This document shows positions 24,480 through 35,245 of a DNA stretch of 64,000 nucleotides, piece by piece. The DNA is from Gentiana macrophylla. Lineage: Eukaryota; Streptophyta; Magnoliopsida; Gentianales; Gentianaceae. A program made the position numbers and the translations under genes. The stretch spans positions 63,638,583-63,702,582 of the forward strand of contig CM047808.1 in the NCBI GenBank assembly GCA_026214975.1. The letters are read 5' to 3'. Position 1 is the first letter of the stretch, and each line of letters starts with the position of its first letter. Below the pieces are notes generated by a model. That model made no database searches. It saw nothing but the letters and a program-made list of their open reading frames with translations, and was not told the DNA's origin.

Positions 24480-26569
24480 TTCCATGGACCCAATTGTAAA
24501 TAAGGGGAATTAAGAGTGTTTAATGGATATTAATTAGTCGCAGGTTTTAATTGGGAAATAACCTCCCAATAATCAAAAGGTTGTCCGAACTTTAACGTAT
24601 AACTTCAAATTGAGAGCAAAGGAAGAAGACAAAGAGATTTTCTCAAAATCCTCACTAGTTACTACTCCGCTTTCGTGATTTAACTACAAGCAGGAGTATT
24701 GTGAGAAGGCAAGGATCTTTTGTTACTAAGTTTTCTGTGTTTTATCAATGTATGGAAATAGCCTTAATCTTCGATTCATCAAGTTTTGATTATGTTTGGT
24801 TGATGAGAGTTGTGTAATTGTAGTTCGTAGAGTAGTTAGAAATCTTGATCCTAACTAGTTTGTGGTTGTGGATCAAATAGGTTTTGTTGGAGTTTGAGAA
24901 GTGCCTGCAAGTTTCTCGAATTTTTCTTGAGTTGTGCATTGATCAAGTAAGGAAATATTCTCTATTCTGTTAATTATGATTTGGTGAAGTTAGGGCTTTG
25001 TTTGGTGTGTTTTGATGTTGAAATCATGCTTAAATGTGGTCATGCAATTGCTTGGTGATATGTGATGTTAAAGTAAATATTTTCATTGCATATGATGTTT
25101 AAGGATGTTAAACTTGATTGGTTTTGAGTAGAAATTGATAGAGTGAAGAAAAATGGTGTTTAGTGCAGATCGTCTGTGTTTGGCGCGCCCCAAACATTTT
25201 GGCGCCTTACCTATTTCCAAAGAGTTCTGCTTAACTCTAATGAAATTTTGGCACCCTCCAAAGGCTTTGGCGCCCCAAACTCGAACCAAGAGTTTAGTGA
25301 AGTCTCTCAAGCGCTTTGGCGCACGCTAAAGGTGTTGGCGCCCACAACACCGTCTAAATGTTATTTTGAGGTTTTAAGCTACGAGATGAGTTCTAAGTGA
25401 TACCCTTGATCTAATAACACTAAATGAACTTGAACAAGCCTTGATTAAGCTTCAAGCGCTTAGTTCCGGCACCGAATGTACTTTTCCATAGTAGTTGAAG
25501 TTCGGGACCGCCGGAAGGGTATGAATGGCTTGTGCTTTGATGAATTAGTATTCATCAATGTCCGTGGTACGTGTTTAAGGTGTTGTGTCTAGAGTCTAAG
25601 AGAGGAGTAGAGTCGTTATGAGCTTTTACCTTGAAAACACTTAGGTGGCTAGTTAATGATTAATAATTTACATAAGCGTATAGTAAAAGACTAAACATCG
25701 TAATATTCTTGGTAAGGCACTTGTCTATATCGCGATGTGTGGGCGGTAAGATAAAGTGAATAACTCTACTAGCCTATAAACGGCTAAATGGTAGAGTGAC
25801 TTCGCCGAATGTGTATACTATCGGTCTTAACCCGCTGCTATCGGGTGTGATCCACCGATAGCTTGCAAACGATACCTCATGATGGGTAGCACCATGCGTA
25901 GTACTTTTGAATTCGCTGTAACAAACTTGAGTTAAGCTTTAGAAACGCTTAGTCACAACATGTGGATGAGCATGAACTCGAACCCTAGAATTGAGTCGGT
26001 CAAATAAAGATAAATAACAATGTAAGTCCTTTCTTGTGAAATCTAGTTAATGCAATAGCTTCGCTTCTTGCTAAGTACCTTTGTACTTACCTCATGCATG
26101 TTTGTTGTGTTTGGGGTTGAGTAGACGAAACATGTGGAACAGAGTTCAATGAGGACTTCGAGGATGATGTTTGATGACTTGTGATGCCATACTTTTATCA
26201 TATTTCATTTCTACTAAACTATGTTGTTCTCCTTCAAGTTTGATGTTGTAATTTCATTTCAAGACATGTAGTATTTCATGACATTTTCTTGTAAGATATT
26301 TTTTTGTATTTCTTCACTTTCTTTAAACATCGATGGTTGTAAGATTTAAAGTTCATTGTTGTAAGATATCTTTCCTATCTTTAGTATGGTTGTGTTTCTA
26401 TTCTTATCTTGTACCAAAAAATACACCTTGAGTCTTTTAACTTCCGTGAATTACATACACTCGATACGACGTAATGTGAGGCTTACGATAATATATAATT
26501 TATTTTTATATTATACATACCGAACGCTCTATTTCCGGTAAGGACTCGTATCCGGGAACGGGCGTTATA
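24303..26569 (+). repeat. Tekay 3' LTR
   Basis: It begins TGTAATATTCC and ends GGGCGTTATA (copy after the gap: GGGCGTTACA, end 29,986). It contains an AT microsatellite, four TTTGGCGC-type motifs (25,180-25,340) and an imperfect region repeated after the gap. It is followed by a few bases and then the Tat-like LTR. Confidence 0.8.
24407..24477. repeat. AT dinucleotide microsatellite in the Tekay LTR
   Basis: About 35 uninterrupted TA units. Confidence 0.95.
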
Positions 26570-26577
26570 TCGTTACA

Positions 26578-27327
26578 TGACGATTCAAAATCGCCAGTGG
26601 TAATCAAACAAATCCGCTTTTTGATTATGACCTGCTGATGCTCCAAGAACACGTAAAATGATGGAAGAGAGGGGAGATTTGGGATGTTTAGATCGCACTT
26701 GATGATGATCAAGCCGCCACGATCCAATGGTTCAATTTGGAATCAAGTCTCCGTAGTTCCTCAGGGACAGCTTATATAGAGGGCTTAGGCCCTAGGGTTT
26801 AAAGTGGCGTGTTGATGATTGACACTGATTGACGTGTTCCTGGCTGAAAGAAGATTATGATTGAGTGATTCCATGATTATTGGAGATAATTAAATTATTC
26901 AAATATTAGCATTAAGTGATAAAGGTTCGAGTCTTAATTATTCAAGATTCTATGATAGTTATATGATTGTTATGCAGTGATAAATAAGATTATTACTCGA
27001 GATAAATCGTAGCGCGTGGTCGGCTCCTGTGGATCGAGCAAGGGCGGGTCTCTTGCCAATTAGAAATTTTACAAGTCCAAAGGCTATGCCCAACCTATGC
27101 GATCGGTGGAGATCATAGCCACCGCCAGTAGTCCGATGCATGAATCGACCGCCAGAATCGAGATTCCGACCCTCGCGGGTCGGACGACGGGAACCAAATG
27201 TGATAAAGGTGGATGAGCCCCTGGCTCGGATCTAGTGGAGTCAAAAAGTAGTTTATCCTTCCCGAAGTCAAGTTGTTGAGCCACTCAAAGAGGTGCCACG
27301 GGTGTGCCCATTTAGTGGCAGAGATTA
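26578..27327 (-). repeat. Tat-like 3' LTR, duplicate lying before the gap
   Basis: Same LTR as 29,996-30,747, preceded by TTACA (26,573-26,577). It lies in the overlapped contig end, so it probably is the same locus, not a second insertion. It keeps CCTGCTGATG (26,631) where the other copies read CCTAAGGATG. Confidence 0.7.
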
Positions 27328-27747
27328 GCTTCCTCAAGATCCACCACCCTAGTTGTTCGGCTCGGATCTATAATGGCGGCTCGGCACAAAAGTTTTTAGC
27401 CTATAGATTTTTAGATTAACTTAGAATTGCCAGTGGCAAAGCTAGTTATGACACGGTTGTAATTATCCCAGAAACGAGGCATCGCTACCCATTAACACAA
27501 ACCGAGGTCGCTTTTTCAAGGTAAGGGGGCTATATAAACTCACAGTATATCAATCGCTTGTATTAAAACCGTGGGAATTAGCTACCGTTGCCATTCATCA
27601 TATTCTACTCTCCAACCTTAATACCGCAAGTAAGCATTCTTCCCCCCTTTTTTTTTTTTTTTTTTTTTTTTTTCAATTTGTACTCTCGACTTGTTGCTTT
27701 AAGTAAAATCTTGTTCTTTCGAAAATCTCCAGAGTCGATTCTTCACT

Positions 27748-28973
27748 ATGGCCATAGCCGATAGCAGTAGATGTGAGGTCAATTCTGAGGCAAAAGGATG
27801 TGGAGGAAATTGTGAGTGATTTAGGGATTGACGAGGCTAGGTTTTCCTCAATCAGCCGTGGGATCACCAATCGGCTTTGGACCCGGGGCTGGAGGGTTTT
27901 TGCCCGCTCACCGGGAATATTTTGACGTGTATGATCGCTTTTCCTGCCTTGCCCTTCTCAAGTGGTTCCTCCGCACTACGGGCTTGGGATTTTTAGATAG
28001 TCCCCAATGGTATTAGTAAGGGCCATTGGGTTTATAATTTGGTGTAGCTGTTAAATATTAGGTTTACACAAAGAATAAATTTAGGTATTTTTATCACCGT
28101 AGGGCTAAGAGACCATCCCTACCGGTATTATTTTGCTAGTAGGTGTGTAAGTCTCTTAGTATCCCTATCCTTCCTCCGTGTCGGATTCTTTTAAAAGATG
28201 GAAGGAGAAAGTTTTTCTTATGAGGAATGACGGACACGAGGAACCGAGCGTGTGGAATACGGGCGGATTTAGAGGGGATGAACGCCTTTAAATGCCGCCA
28301 GAGTCACGGTAGAGAAGATTCGCCTGTCGGGTATTCTATCGAATGGCAAAATCAGACGATAACTGATCGGGCGGCTCGTTTCGTTAGGATGCGGGCCCCG
28401 AGTCAGATGTGCGCTTTCCAAGACGAGTGGAAGATCCAGAAGGTTTACTTATGTTGTGCTGTCGCTTATTTGCTAATATGCTTATGTTTCCCGCTTGACT
28501 AACCTTCCATTGGTACATCCGCAGTGGTACGATTTTGCTGATCCATGGCCGGGCGGAGAAAGAAGTCGACAGTGGCCAGATCGCGCTACTCCTGTGGGTT
28601 CGAGAAATACCCATGATTCGCCACCGAGGGTGCGGTTGCTCAAAGCTCGTCCTCCCCTCGAGGCGTACCAGTGATGGACACCCCTGGGAGGTTACGAAAA
28701 GGAGGTTGGTCCCCAAGAAACCGATTGGCCAAAGGCCGACTGCCCAAGAGGTCGGTCCTCCTCAAGAGCAGGCAAGTCAAGGCCCCCGAGGACGGCCGTG
28801 AGGGGTCCTTTCGAGCAAAAGAGGGTTAGCAAGATGTCCGACGAGGAGTCAAGCATCCTGGGTCGCAAAACAAGGGAGCCGGTAAGTGTTTATTCTATCT
28901 TTTAAGTGGTTTAAGCTCGATAGTTCCGATGTTCGTGTTTGTTCAGGTGGTGGCACGATCGTCGTGAAGTTTT
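27748..28973 (+). pseudogene. Antisense ORF of the Tat-like element, duplicate lying before the gap
   Basis: The same broken ORF as at 31,140-32,815, cut at the gap. Pieces include LRTTGLGFLDSPQWY (about 27,968) and FKRWKEKVF-like sequence near 28,190, in several frames. Because it belongs to the contig overlap it should not be counted as a separate gene. Confidence 0.45.
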
Positions 28974-29073
28974 NNNNNNNNNNNNNNNNNNNNNNNNNNN
29001 NNNNNNNNNNNNNNNNNNNNNNNNNNNNNNNNNNNNNNNNNNNNNNNNNNNNNNNNNNNNNNNNNNNNNNNNN
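28974..29073. other. Assembly gap of exactly 100 N
   Basis: A fixed-length run of N, the usual scaffold gap placeholder. The flanks overlap by about 3.3 kb, so real sequence is probably not missing here. Confidence 0.98.
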
Positions 29074-32000
29074 AGTTAATGATTAATAATTTACATAAGC
29101 GTATAGTAAAAGACTAAACATCGTAACATTCTTGGTAAGGCACTTGTCTATATCGCGATGTGTGGCGGTAAGATAAAGTGAATAACTCTGCTAGCCTATA
29201 AGCGGCTAAATGGTAGAGTGACTTAGCGAGATGTGTATACTATCGGGTCTTAACCCGCGGCTATCGGTGTGATCCATCGATAGCTTGCAAGCGATACCTC
29301 GTGATGGGTAGCACCATGCGTAGTACTCTTGAATTCCGTTGTAACAAACTTGAGTTAAGCTAGAAGCGTTTTAGTCACAACATGTGGATGAGCATGGGCG
29401 AACCCTAGAATTGGAGTCGGTCAAATAAAGATAAATAACAATGTAAGTCCTTGCTTTTGTGAAATCTAGTTAATGCAATAAGCTTCTGTTTCTTGCTAAG
29501 TACCTTTGTACTTACCTCATGCATGTTTGTTGTGTTTGGGGTTGAGTAGGCGAACATGTGGAGCAGGAGTTCGATGAGGACCGAGGATGATGTTTGATGA
29601 CTTGTGATGCCATACTTTTATCATATTTCATTTCTACTAAACTATGTTGTTCCTTCAAGTTTGATGTTGTAATTTCATTTCAAGACATGTAGTATTTCAT
29701 GACATTTTCTTGTAAGATATTTTTGTATTTCTTCACTTTCTTTAAACATCGTATGGTTGTAAGATTTAAAGTTCATTGTTGTAAGATATCTTTCCTATCT
29801 TTAGTATGGTTGTGTTTCTATTCTTATCTTGTACCAAAAAAATACACCGAGTCTTTTAACTTCCGTAATTGCGACACTCGTCACGGCGTAATAGAAACTA
29901 CGTATAATATATAATTTATTTTTATATTATACATGCCGAGCGTTCTATTTCCGGGTAAGGACTCGGTATGCAGGAGCGGGCGTTACAATGTTACATGGCG
30001 ATTCAAAAATCGTCGAGGGTAATCAAACAAATCCGCTTCTTTGATTATGACCTAAGGATGCTCCAAGAACACAGAAAATGATGGAAGAGAGGGAGATTTG
30101 GGATGTTTAGGCGCACTTGATGATGATCAAATTTGCCTACGTATCAATGGTTCAATTGGAATCAAGTCTCCGTAGTTTCTTAGGGGCGAGTTTATATATA
30201 GAGGGCTTAGGCCCTAGGGTTTAAAGTGGCGTGTTGATGATTGACAGCGATTAGCGTGTTCCTAAGGAAGAAGATTATGATTGAGTGATCTCCATGATTA
30301 TTGGAGATAATTAAATTATTCAAATATTAGCATTAAGTGATAAAGGTTCGAGTCTTAATTATTCAAGATTCTATGATAGTTATATGATTGTTATGCGGTG
30401 ATAAATAAGATTATTACTCGAGATAAATCGGAAAAGGCGGAGGCTCACAGGGATCGGGAGCAAGGGCGGTCTCTTGCCAATTAGAAATTTTACAAGTCCA
30501 AAAGGCTATGCCCAACCTATGCGATCGGTGGAGATCATAGTGATCGGCAGTCCGATGCATGAATCGACTGCTGAAGCCAGAGGCAGTCCGACCCCGTGGT
30601 CGGACGTCTGAGAACCAACGGTGATAAAGTGGGTGGATGAGCCCCTGCAGGCTCGGATCTAGAGAGTCAAAGTAGTTTATCCTGCGAGTCAAGTGTTGAG
30701 CCACCAAAGAGGTGCCACGTGGGTGTGCCCGTTTAGTGGCGACATCATAAGCCCTCAAGATCCGGCCGACCCCTAGTTGTTCGGCTCGGATCTATAATGG
30801 CGGCTCGGCACAAAAGTTTTTAGCCTATAGATTTTTAGATTAACTTAGGAATTGCCGGTGGCAAAGCTAGTTATGACACGGTTGTAATTATCAGGAAGCG
30901 AGGCATCGCTACCCGTTAACACAAACCGAGGCCGTTTTTCAAGGTAAGGGTTATAAACTGTCATATCAATCGTTTCGTATTAAACCAGGGAATTAGCTAC
31001 GGTTGCCATTCATCATATTCTACTCTCCAACCTATATCTGCAAGTAAGCATTCTTCCCCCTTTTTTTTTTAAATTTGTACTTGGTTTCTTTAAGCAAAAT
31101 CTTGTTCTTTCGAAAAAATCACAGAGTCGATTCTTCACCATGGCCATGGCGATAGCAGAGATGTGAGGTCAGTTCGAGGCAAAAGGATGTGGAGGAAATT
31201 GTGAGTGATTTAGGATTGGCCGAGGCTAGGTTTCTCCTCAAGCTGCCGTCGAGGATCCTGATCGGCTTTGGACCCGCTTGGAGGGTTTTTGCTCCGTTCA
31301 CCGGGAATATTTTGGCGTGGAAATTTGAGGCGCGCTTATACATCTTGCCATTCTGGCGGTTCTCGGCACTACGGGCTTAGGATTTTTAGATAGTCCCCAA
31401 TGGTATTATAAGGCGATCATTGGGTTTACAATTTGGTGTAGGTTGTTAAATATTAGGTTTCTGATAAATAAATTTAGGTATTTTTATCACCGGTAGGGCT
31501 AAGAGACCATCCCCTACGGTATTATTTTTGCTAGAAAGCGGGGAAGTCCTTTAGTATCCCTATCCTTCCTCGGTCGGGATTCTTTTAAAAGATGGAAGGA
31601 GAAGTTTTTCTTTGTGAGGAATGGCGGACACGAGGCCGGCGTGTGGAATACTGGCGGATTTAGAGGGATGAGCGCCCGAGAAATGCGAGTCATGGGTAGA
31701 GAAGATTAAGCGGTCGGGGTATTCTATCGAATGGCAAAATCATGCGACAATCTGATCGGGCGGCTCGGTTAGGGGATGCGGGCCCTGAGCCGTATGTGCG
31801 ATTTTCAAGGCCCGAGTGGAAGATCTGCAGGTTTACTTATGTTGTCTTTGTTTATTTGCTAATATGCTTATGTTTCTGTTTGACTAACCTTTCCATTGGT
31901 ACATCTGCGGTGGTGATTTTTTGTCGATCGATGGCCGGGCGGAGAAAGAAGCGGCAGTGGCAGGTATGCCGACCCCAGGGTCGAGAAATACCTATGGGGA

Positions 32001-32344
32001 TTCGGCCTGCTGGAGTGCGGTTGCCTCGAGCTCGGTCCCTCCCCGAGGCGACAGGATGGACACCCCTGGGAGGTTACGAAAGGAGGTTGGTCCCAAGAAA
32101 CCGACTCGCCAAAGGCCGACCGTTCAAGAGGTCGGTCCTCGAAGAAGAGCAAGTCGAAGGCCCCCGAGGGCGGTCGGGAGGGTCCTTTGAGCAAAGAGGT
32201 TAGCGGTATGTCCGACGAGGAGCCGCGATCCTTGGCTGCAAAGCAGTGGAGGTGGTAAGTGTTTATTCTATCTTTTTAGTGGTTTAAGCCCGATAGTTCG
32301 ATGTTACGTGTTTGTTCGGGGTGGCACGATCGGCCGGGAAGTTT
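29074..32344. repeat. Right copy of the 3.3-kb sequence flanking the gap
   Basis: It matches 25,651-28,973 with scattered single-base and CAG/CTG-centred differences. It begins inside the Tekay LTR (29,074-29,986) and runs through the Tat-like 3' LTR into the antisense ORF, then continues without a break into the rest of the Tat-like element. Confidence 0.85.
29996..30747 (-). repeat. Tat-like 3' LTR
   Basis: It matches 36,670-37,425. Its left end lies nine bases after the Tekay LTR end, with TTACA between. The sequence just right of it (about 30,748-30,780) is the polypurine side of the element on the - strand. Confidence 0.8.
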
Positions 32345-32815
32345 TTAAGAGGTTGGGCAAAGCCTCAACCGACTTGGATGCCCAATCGGACAAGATTTCC
32401 GAGGTGAGAAAGGCCATGGATGAGCTTAGTGCCACTATTCGCCTAAGGGCGTAGAGATAAAGACCTGGCAGGCCCAATTCTCAGGCTTAGGAGAAAGAGG
32501 CGATTGAGGAGAAAAGGAAAGGGAGAAGGAGGTCGGGACCTCACGGAAAAGTGGCCAATCTAGAGGCCAATGTTGCCTTTCGGTGTGCCGAGGCCGTGCG
32601 AGATTACAAGGCTTGGGTGATTTGCCGAGGCTCTCAAGGTGTTCTTTGGTTCATTCTTAACCATGGGTACGCCCAGGGGTGGGCGAGGCGAGGCGGTTTC
32701 TGCACTTGCTGCGGAGGCCTTCCTAAGAGGGCTTACTATAAGCGAGGGGATGGGCGTGGCCTACACCGAGCGTGCCAAAGACTTCCGAGCATGAGTGGAC
32801 ATAGTGGATAAGTAT
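31140..32815 (+). pseudogene. Antisense ORF of the Tat-like element (Transposase_28-like)
   Basis: It lies on the + strand, opposite to gag, between the 3' LTR and the minisatellite. The first frame holds EEIVSDLGLAEARFLLKLP (about 31,192) and FAPFTGNILAWKFEARLYI. Later frames give an LGF-type segment, FKRWKEKFFFVRNGG (about 31,586) and a charged, probably coiled-coil part, EKVANLEANVAF (about 32,545). The order hydrophobic core, 'KxWKxxFFFV' block, coiled coil is what I know from plant proteins called 'putative gypsy type transposon' (Pfam Transposase_28), which are antisense ORFs of Tat elements. Frames are broken, and introns cannot be excluded. The function of this family is unknown. Confidence 0.5.
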
Positions 32816-32824
32816 GTCCGTCGG

Positions 32825-33260
32825 CCCGGTTTGCAGCGTCCGGATCGGCCCCTCACGAGTCACCAAAAGTCACGCTTCGACATTTAATTTATTTACGCTA
32901 TGGGTTGATTTTTTTTTGAAGCTTATGTCTTGTACAATTTATTTTAAATGTAATGAAGAATTTATTTTGGTTTTGTTTCTGTGAATAATTTTTGAATTGT
33001 GGGTATTTATTGTTATGGATACTGCGCCTTTAATATGATATTCACTATTACATGGTGAGTAGCATATTTTAATATTATTGAGTTATAACGGTGAGTTTTA
33101 GTTCGATCTCGCATTAGATTAGGGAAGTTATCGTAGAGTGATAGGGTATAGAGTCCGGGGGCGAACACAGGGACGATTGTCCAAGGATATGGTCGTCACG
33201 GACAGCGGGTATAAAGTTGAAGTGTCGATTTAGGTCAGCCACACCTTTGCCAAAGGTAAG
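32825..33260. other. Non-coding part of the Tat-like element
   Basis: No gene seen. AT-rich up to about 33,110, then a transition into degenerate minisatellite units. Confidence 0.5.
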
Positions 33261-33264
33261 AACA

Positions 33265-33935
33265 CAAAGGCGAGGTGGTATAGAGCTCGGAATGTCGGTC
33301 TAGATTGACCGGCGACTAAAAGAAAGTGGACAGAGGCGAGGCGGTGCAGGGCTTGAAATCCGATCTAGATCGATCGCCTAACTAAAGAAAGTATATAGGG
33401 CGAGTCGATCAGAGCTCGGAGAACCGAACTAGATCGATCGCCTAAAAAAAAATATATAAGGCGAGTCGATCTAGGGATCGGATAGCCAATCTAGATCGAT
33501 CGCCTAAACTAATAGAATGATTATAAGGCGAGATGATCTAAGGATCGAATAACCCGATCTAGATTGATCGCTAAACTAATAAAATGATTATAAGAGGCGA
33601 GATGATCTAGGGACCGGATAAGCCGATCTAGATCGATCGCCTAAACTAATAAAATGAAATTATAAGGGCGAGATGATCTAGGACGGATAGCCGACCTAGA
33701 TCGATCGCTAAACTAATGAAATGAAATTATAAGGCGAGATGATCTAGGGACCGGATAGCGATCTAGATCGATCGCCTAAACTAATGAAGTGATATTATGA
33801 GGCGAGATGATCTAGGAGATAGCCGATTTGGATAGCGATCTAGATCGATTTACTAAAGCCTAATAAAATGATTACAAAGGCGAGATGATCTAGGGATCGG
33901 AAAAGCGATCTAGATCGATCGCCTAAACTAAAAGT
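33265..33935. repeat. Minisatellite of ~65-bp hairpin-forming units
   Basis: About ten head-to-tail units share AGGCGAGATGATCTAGGGAT, then CGGATAGCCGATCTAGATCG, then a short AT-rich CTAAACTAATAAAATGA spacer. CGATCTAGATCG is a perfect 12-bp palindrome. GATCTAGGGATCGG and CCGATCTAGATC can pair as a 12-bp stem with a two-base bulge and a four-base loop. Outer units are more diverged. Tat/Ogre elements are known to carry such arrays in their 3' untranslated region. Confidence 0.85.
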
Positions 33936-34077
33936 AGCTATAAAGCCAGTCCAAATCACGTGCATGACTAGCCGCATAGCGGACATAAAGCTTAGTAAAT
34001 TTGCCCCCAATCAACCTAGATTAACCTGGACTACGTTAAATTGGGCTTATGAATTAACTGTGTATATTAAATTTTAA

Positions 34078-34250
34078 GAACGAGCGGGGCCAGGCTAGAG
34101 CTGACTTCTCATTTGAAAATGTGGCGAGCCGGGCCAGATGAGACTGACTTTTGCATGCTTTTTCTAAAAATGAGCAAGGCCGGACTAGTCTTTGACTTCT
34201 CATTTTTAGAGGCTAGCTTGGCGGATCGGGGTGACTTCTCGCGTGGAGTT
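34078..34250. repeat. Short degenerate repeat of a GC-rich ~50-60-bp unit
   Basis: Four units have a GGGCCAG or GGCCGG core followed by TGACTTCTC or TGACTTTT (about 34,105, 34,150, 34,198 and 34,232). Confidence 0.5.
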
Positions 34251-34499
34251 TTCTTGCTTGATATAAGTGTTGTATGAGTTGCAAATTTTATGAAATAGGA
34301 CTTAACACATGGTCGTATTGGGACCGGACAGAGATATGATTAATTGAAAAATAAACATCCAACATTAAAGAAAAGGAAGTAAATAATGTAGAAAAATCCC
34401 GACGAATGATAAGAAAGTCGAGCAAGAATTGAAGCGCAGAAAGTAAAGATAGTTTGCAACAAATGATAACCAACAAGGACTTGCGAATGTGTTAGGAGA

Positions 34500-35183
34500 A
34501 AGTAATCCCTTTGCCTTTAATGGTGGCGCATAGCGACTCGGCGACCTCCAAATCTCCTTTGACTTCGACCGACCCTCTCTACCGGTCGGGAACTTCAGGC
34601 GATGTCTTGGCCGGGGAGATTATGGCTTGCGGATCGATCAGAGCGGGCCTTCCCAAGATGATGTTGTATCTTGATGTATACTTGACCACGACATAATTCA
34701 CCATGAGATTCCTTCTGCTGAATCCTTGCCGAATGTCGTTGCGAGTCGAACCATTCAAGTGGATGAATTGGGGACCGGCGAATCGAGCAGAGTCTTTGAG
34801 ACCGGAGTGAGCTCGGATTTCTTGAGACCCATTGCTTGAAAAGCTGCAAAGTAAAGAACGTTGAGTGTGCTACCTGTGTCAATGCAAACTCTTTTAACCA
34901 GATTCTTGTTGACCACGGCTTTAATAACCAATCCTTCGTTGTTAGGGATCAGGGGGAGAGGATCTTTCGGCCCATAGCCTACCTCCTGAAAAGGGACTCG
35001 ACTGGCCCTGGCCATTTGCCCACTTCCTACTCGGACACTTGAAGTGCTGCTCTCTAAACCACTTCCAGGGCCTCCCACTATGGTGTTGATAGTGTTGATC
35101 GGGTGATTATCCGCCGGTGACCTTTGTCGAGGATGGCTCTCTTTCCTCTGGAGGTTAGCCGCATCGGCTATGGTCACGACCAT
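34500..35183 (-). pseudogene. Tat-like aspartic protease and truncated pol start
   Basis: Retropepsin-type protease that would cleave the gag polyprotein. On the - strand the frame from 35,183 reads through GLVIKAVVNKNLVKRVCIDTGS to YFAAFQAMGLKKSEL; the catalytic DTGS lies at about 34,869-34,880. A second frame downstream has YNIILGRPAL-type sequence, the usual block after the flap in Tat proteases. Coding signals then stop at about 34,500, where RT should follow. One or two frameshifts separate the pieces. Confidence 0.7.
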
Positions 35184-35245
35184 AGTTTACGTCTGGCGAT
35201 AATCCCGCTGCCCTCGGCGTTCGCGTATCGGGGCGATCTACGACC

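Larger units (their letters stand above)
20505..26569 (+). mobile_element. Tekay/Del-like chromodomain Gypsy element, 5' truncated
   Basis: A Ty3/gypsy chromovirus with gag zinc finger, protease, RT, RNase H, integrase and C-terminal chromodomain in that order, then a polypurine tract and a 2.27-kb 3' LTR starting TGTAATATTCC. Its 5' part is cut off by the - strand Copia LTR at 20,504. LTR start and chromodomain fit the Tekay/Del lineage. The end of the LTR is present twice because of the contig overlap around the gap (see 25,651-28,973). Confidence 0.85.
25651..28973. repeat. Left copy of the 3.3-kb sequence flanking the gap
   Basis: From AGTTAATGATTAATAATTTA (25,651) to GGCACGATCGTCGTGAAGTTT (28,973) this equals 29,074-32,344 in order and orientation. 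The match ends at the base before the Ns and the other copy begins at the base after them. It covers the last third of the Tekay LTR, the Tat-like 3' LTR (26,578-27,327) and part of the antisense ORF (27,748-28,973). It is best read as the end of the left contig overlapping the start of the right contig. Confidence 0.85.

Noticed and set aside
28886..29086. Open frame crossing the gap
   Set aside because: Half of it is N.
25651..32344. Recent segmental duplication or two independent Tat insertions
   Set aside because: Both borders coincide with the edges of a placeholder gap, and the same target bases TTACA precede both LTR copies.
33265..33935. CRISPR-like array of regular repeats
   Set aside because: Units are contiguous with no unique spacers, the context is a plant retrotransposon, and the pattern is an ordinary minisatellite.
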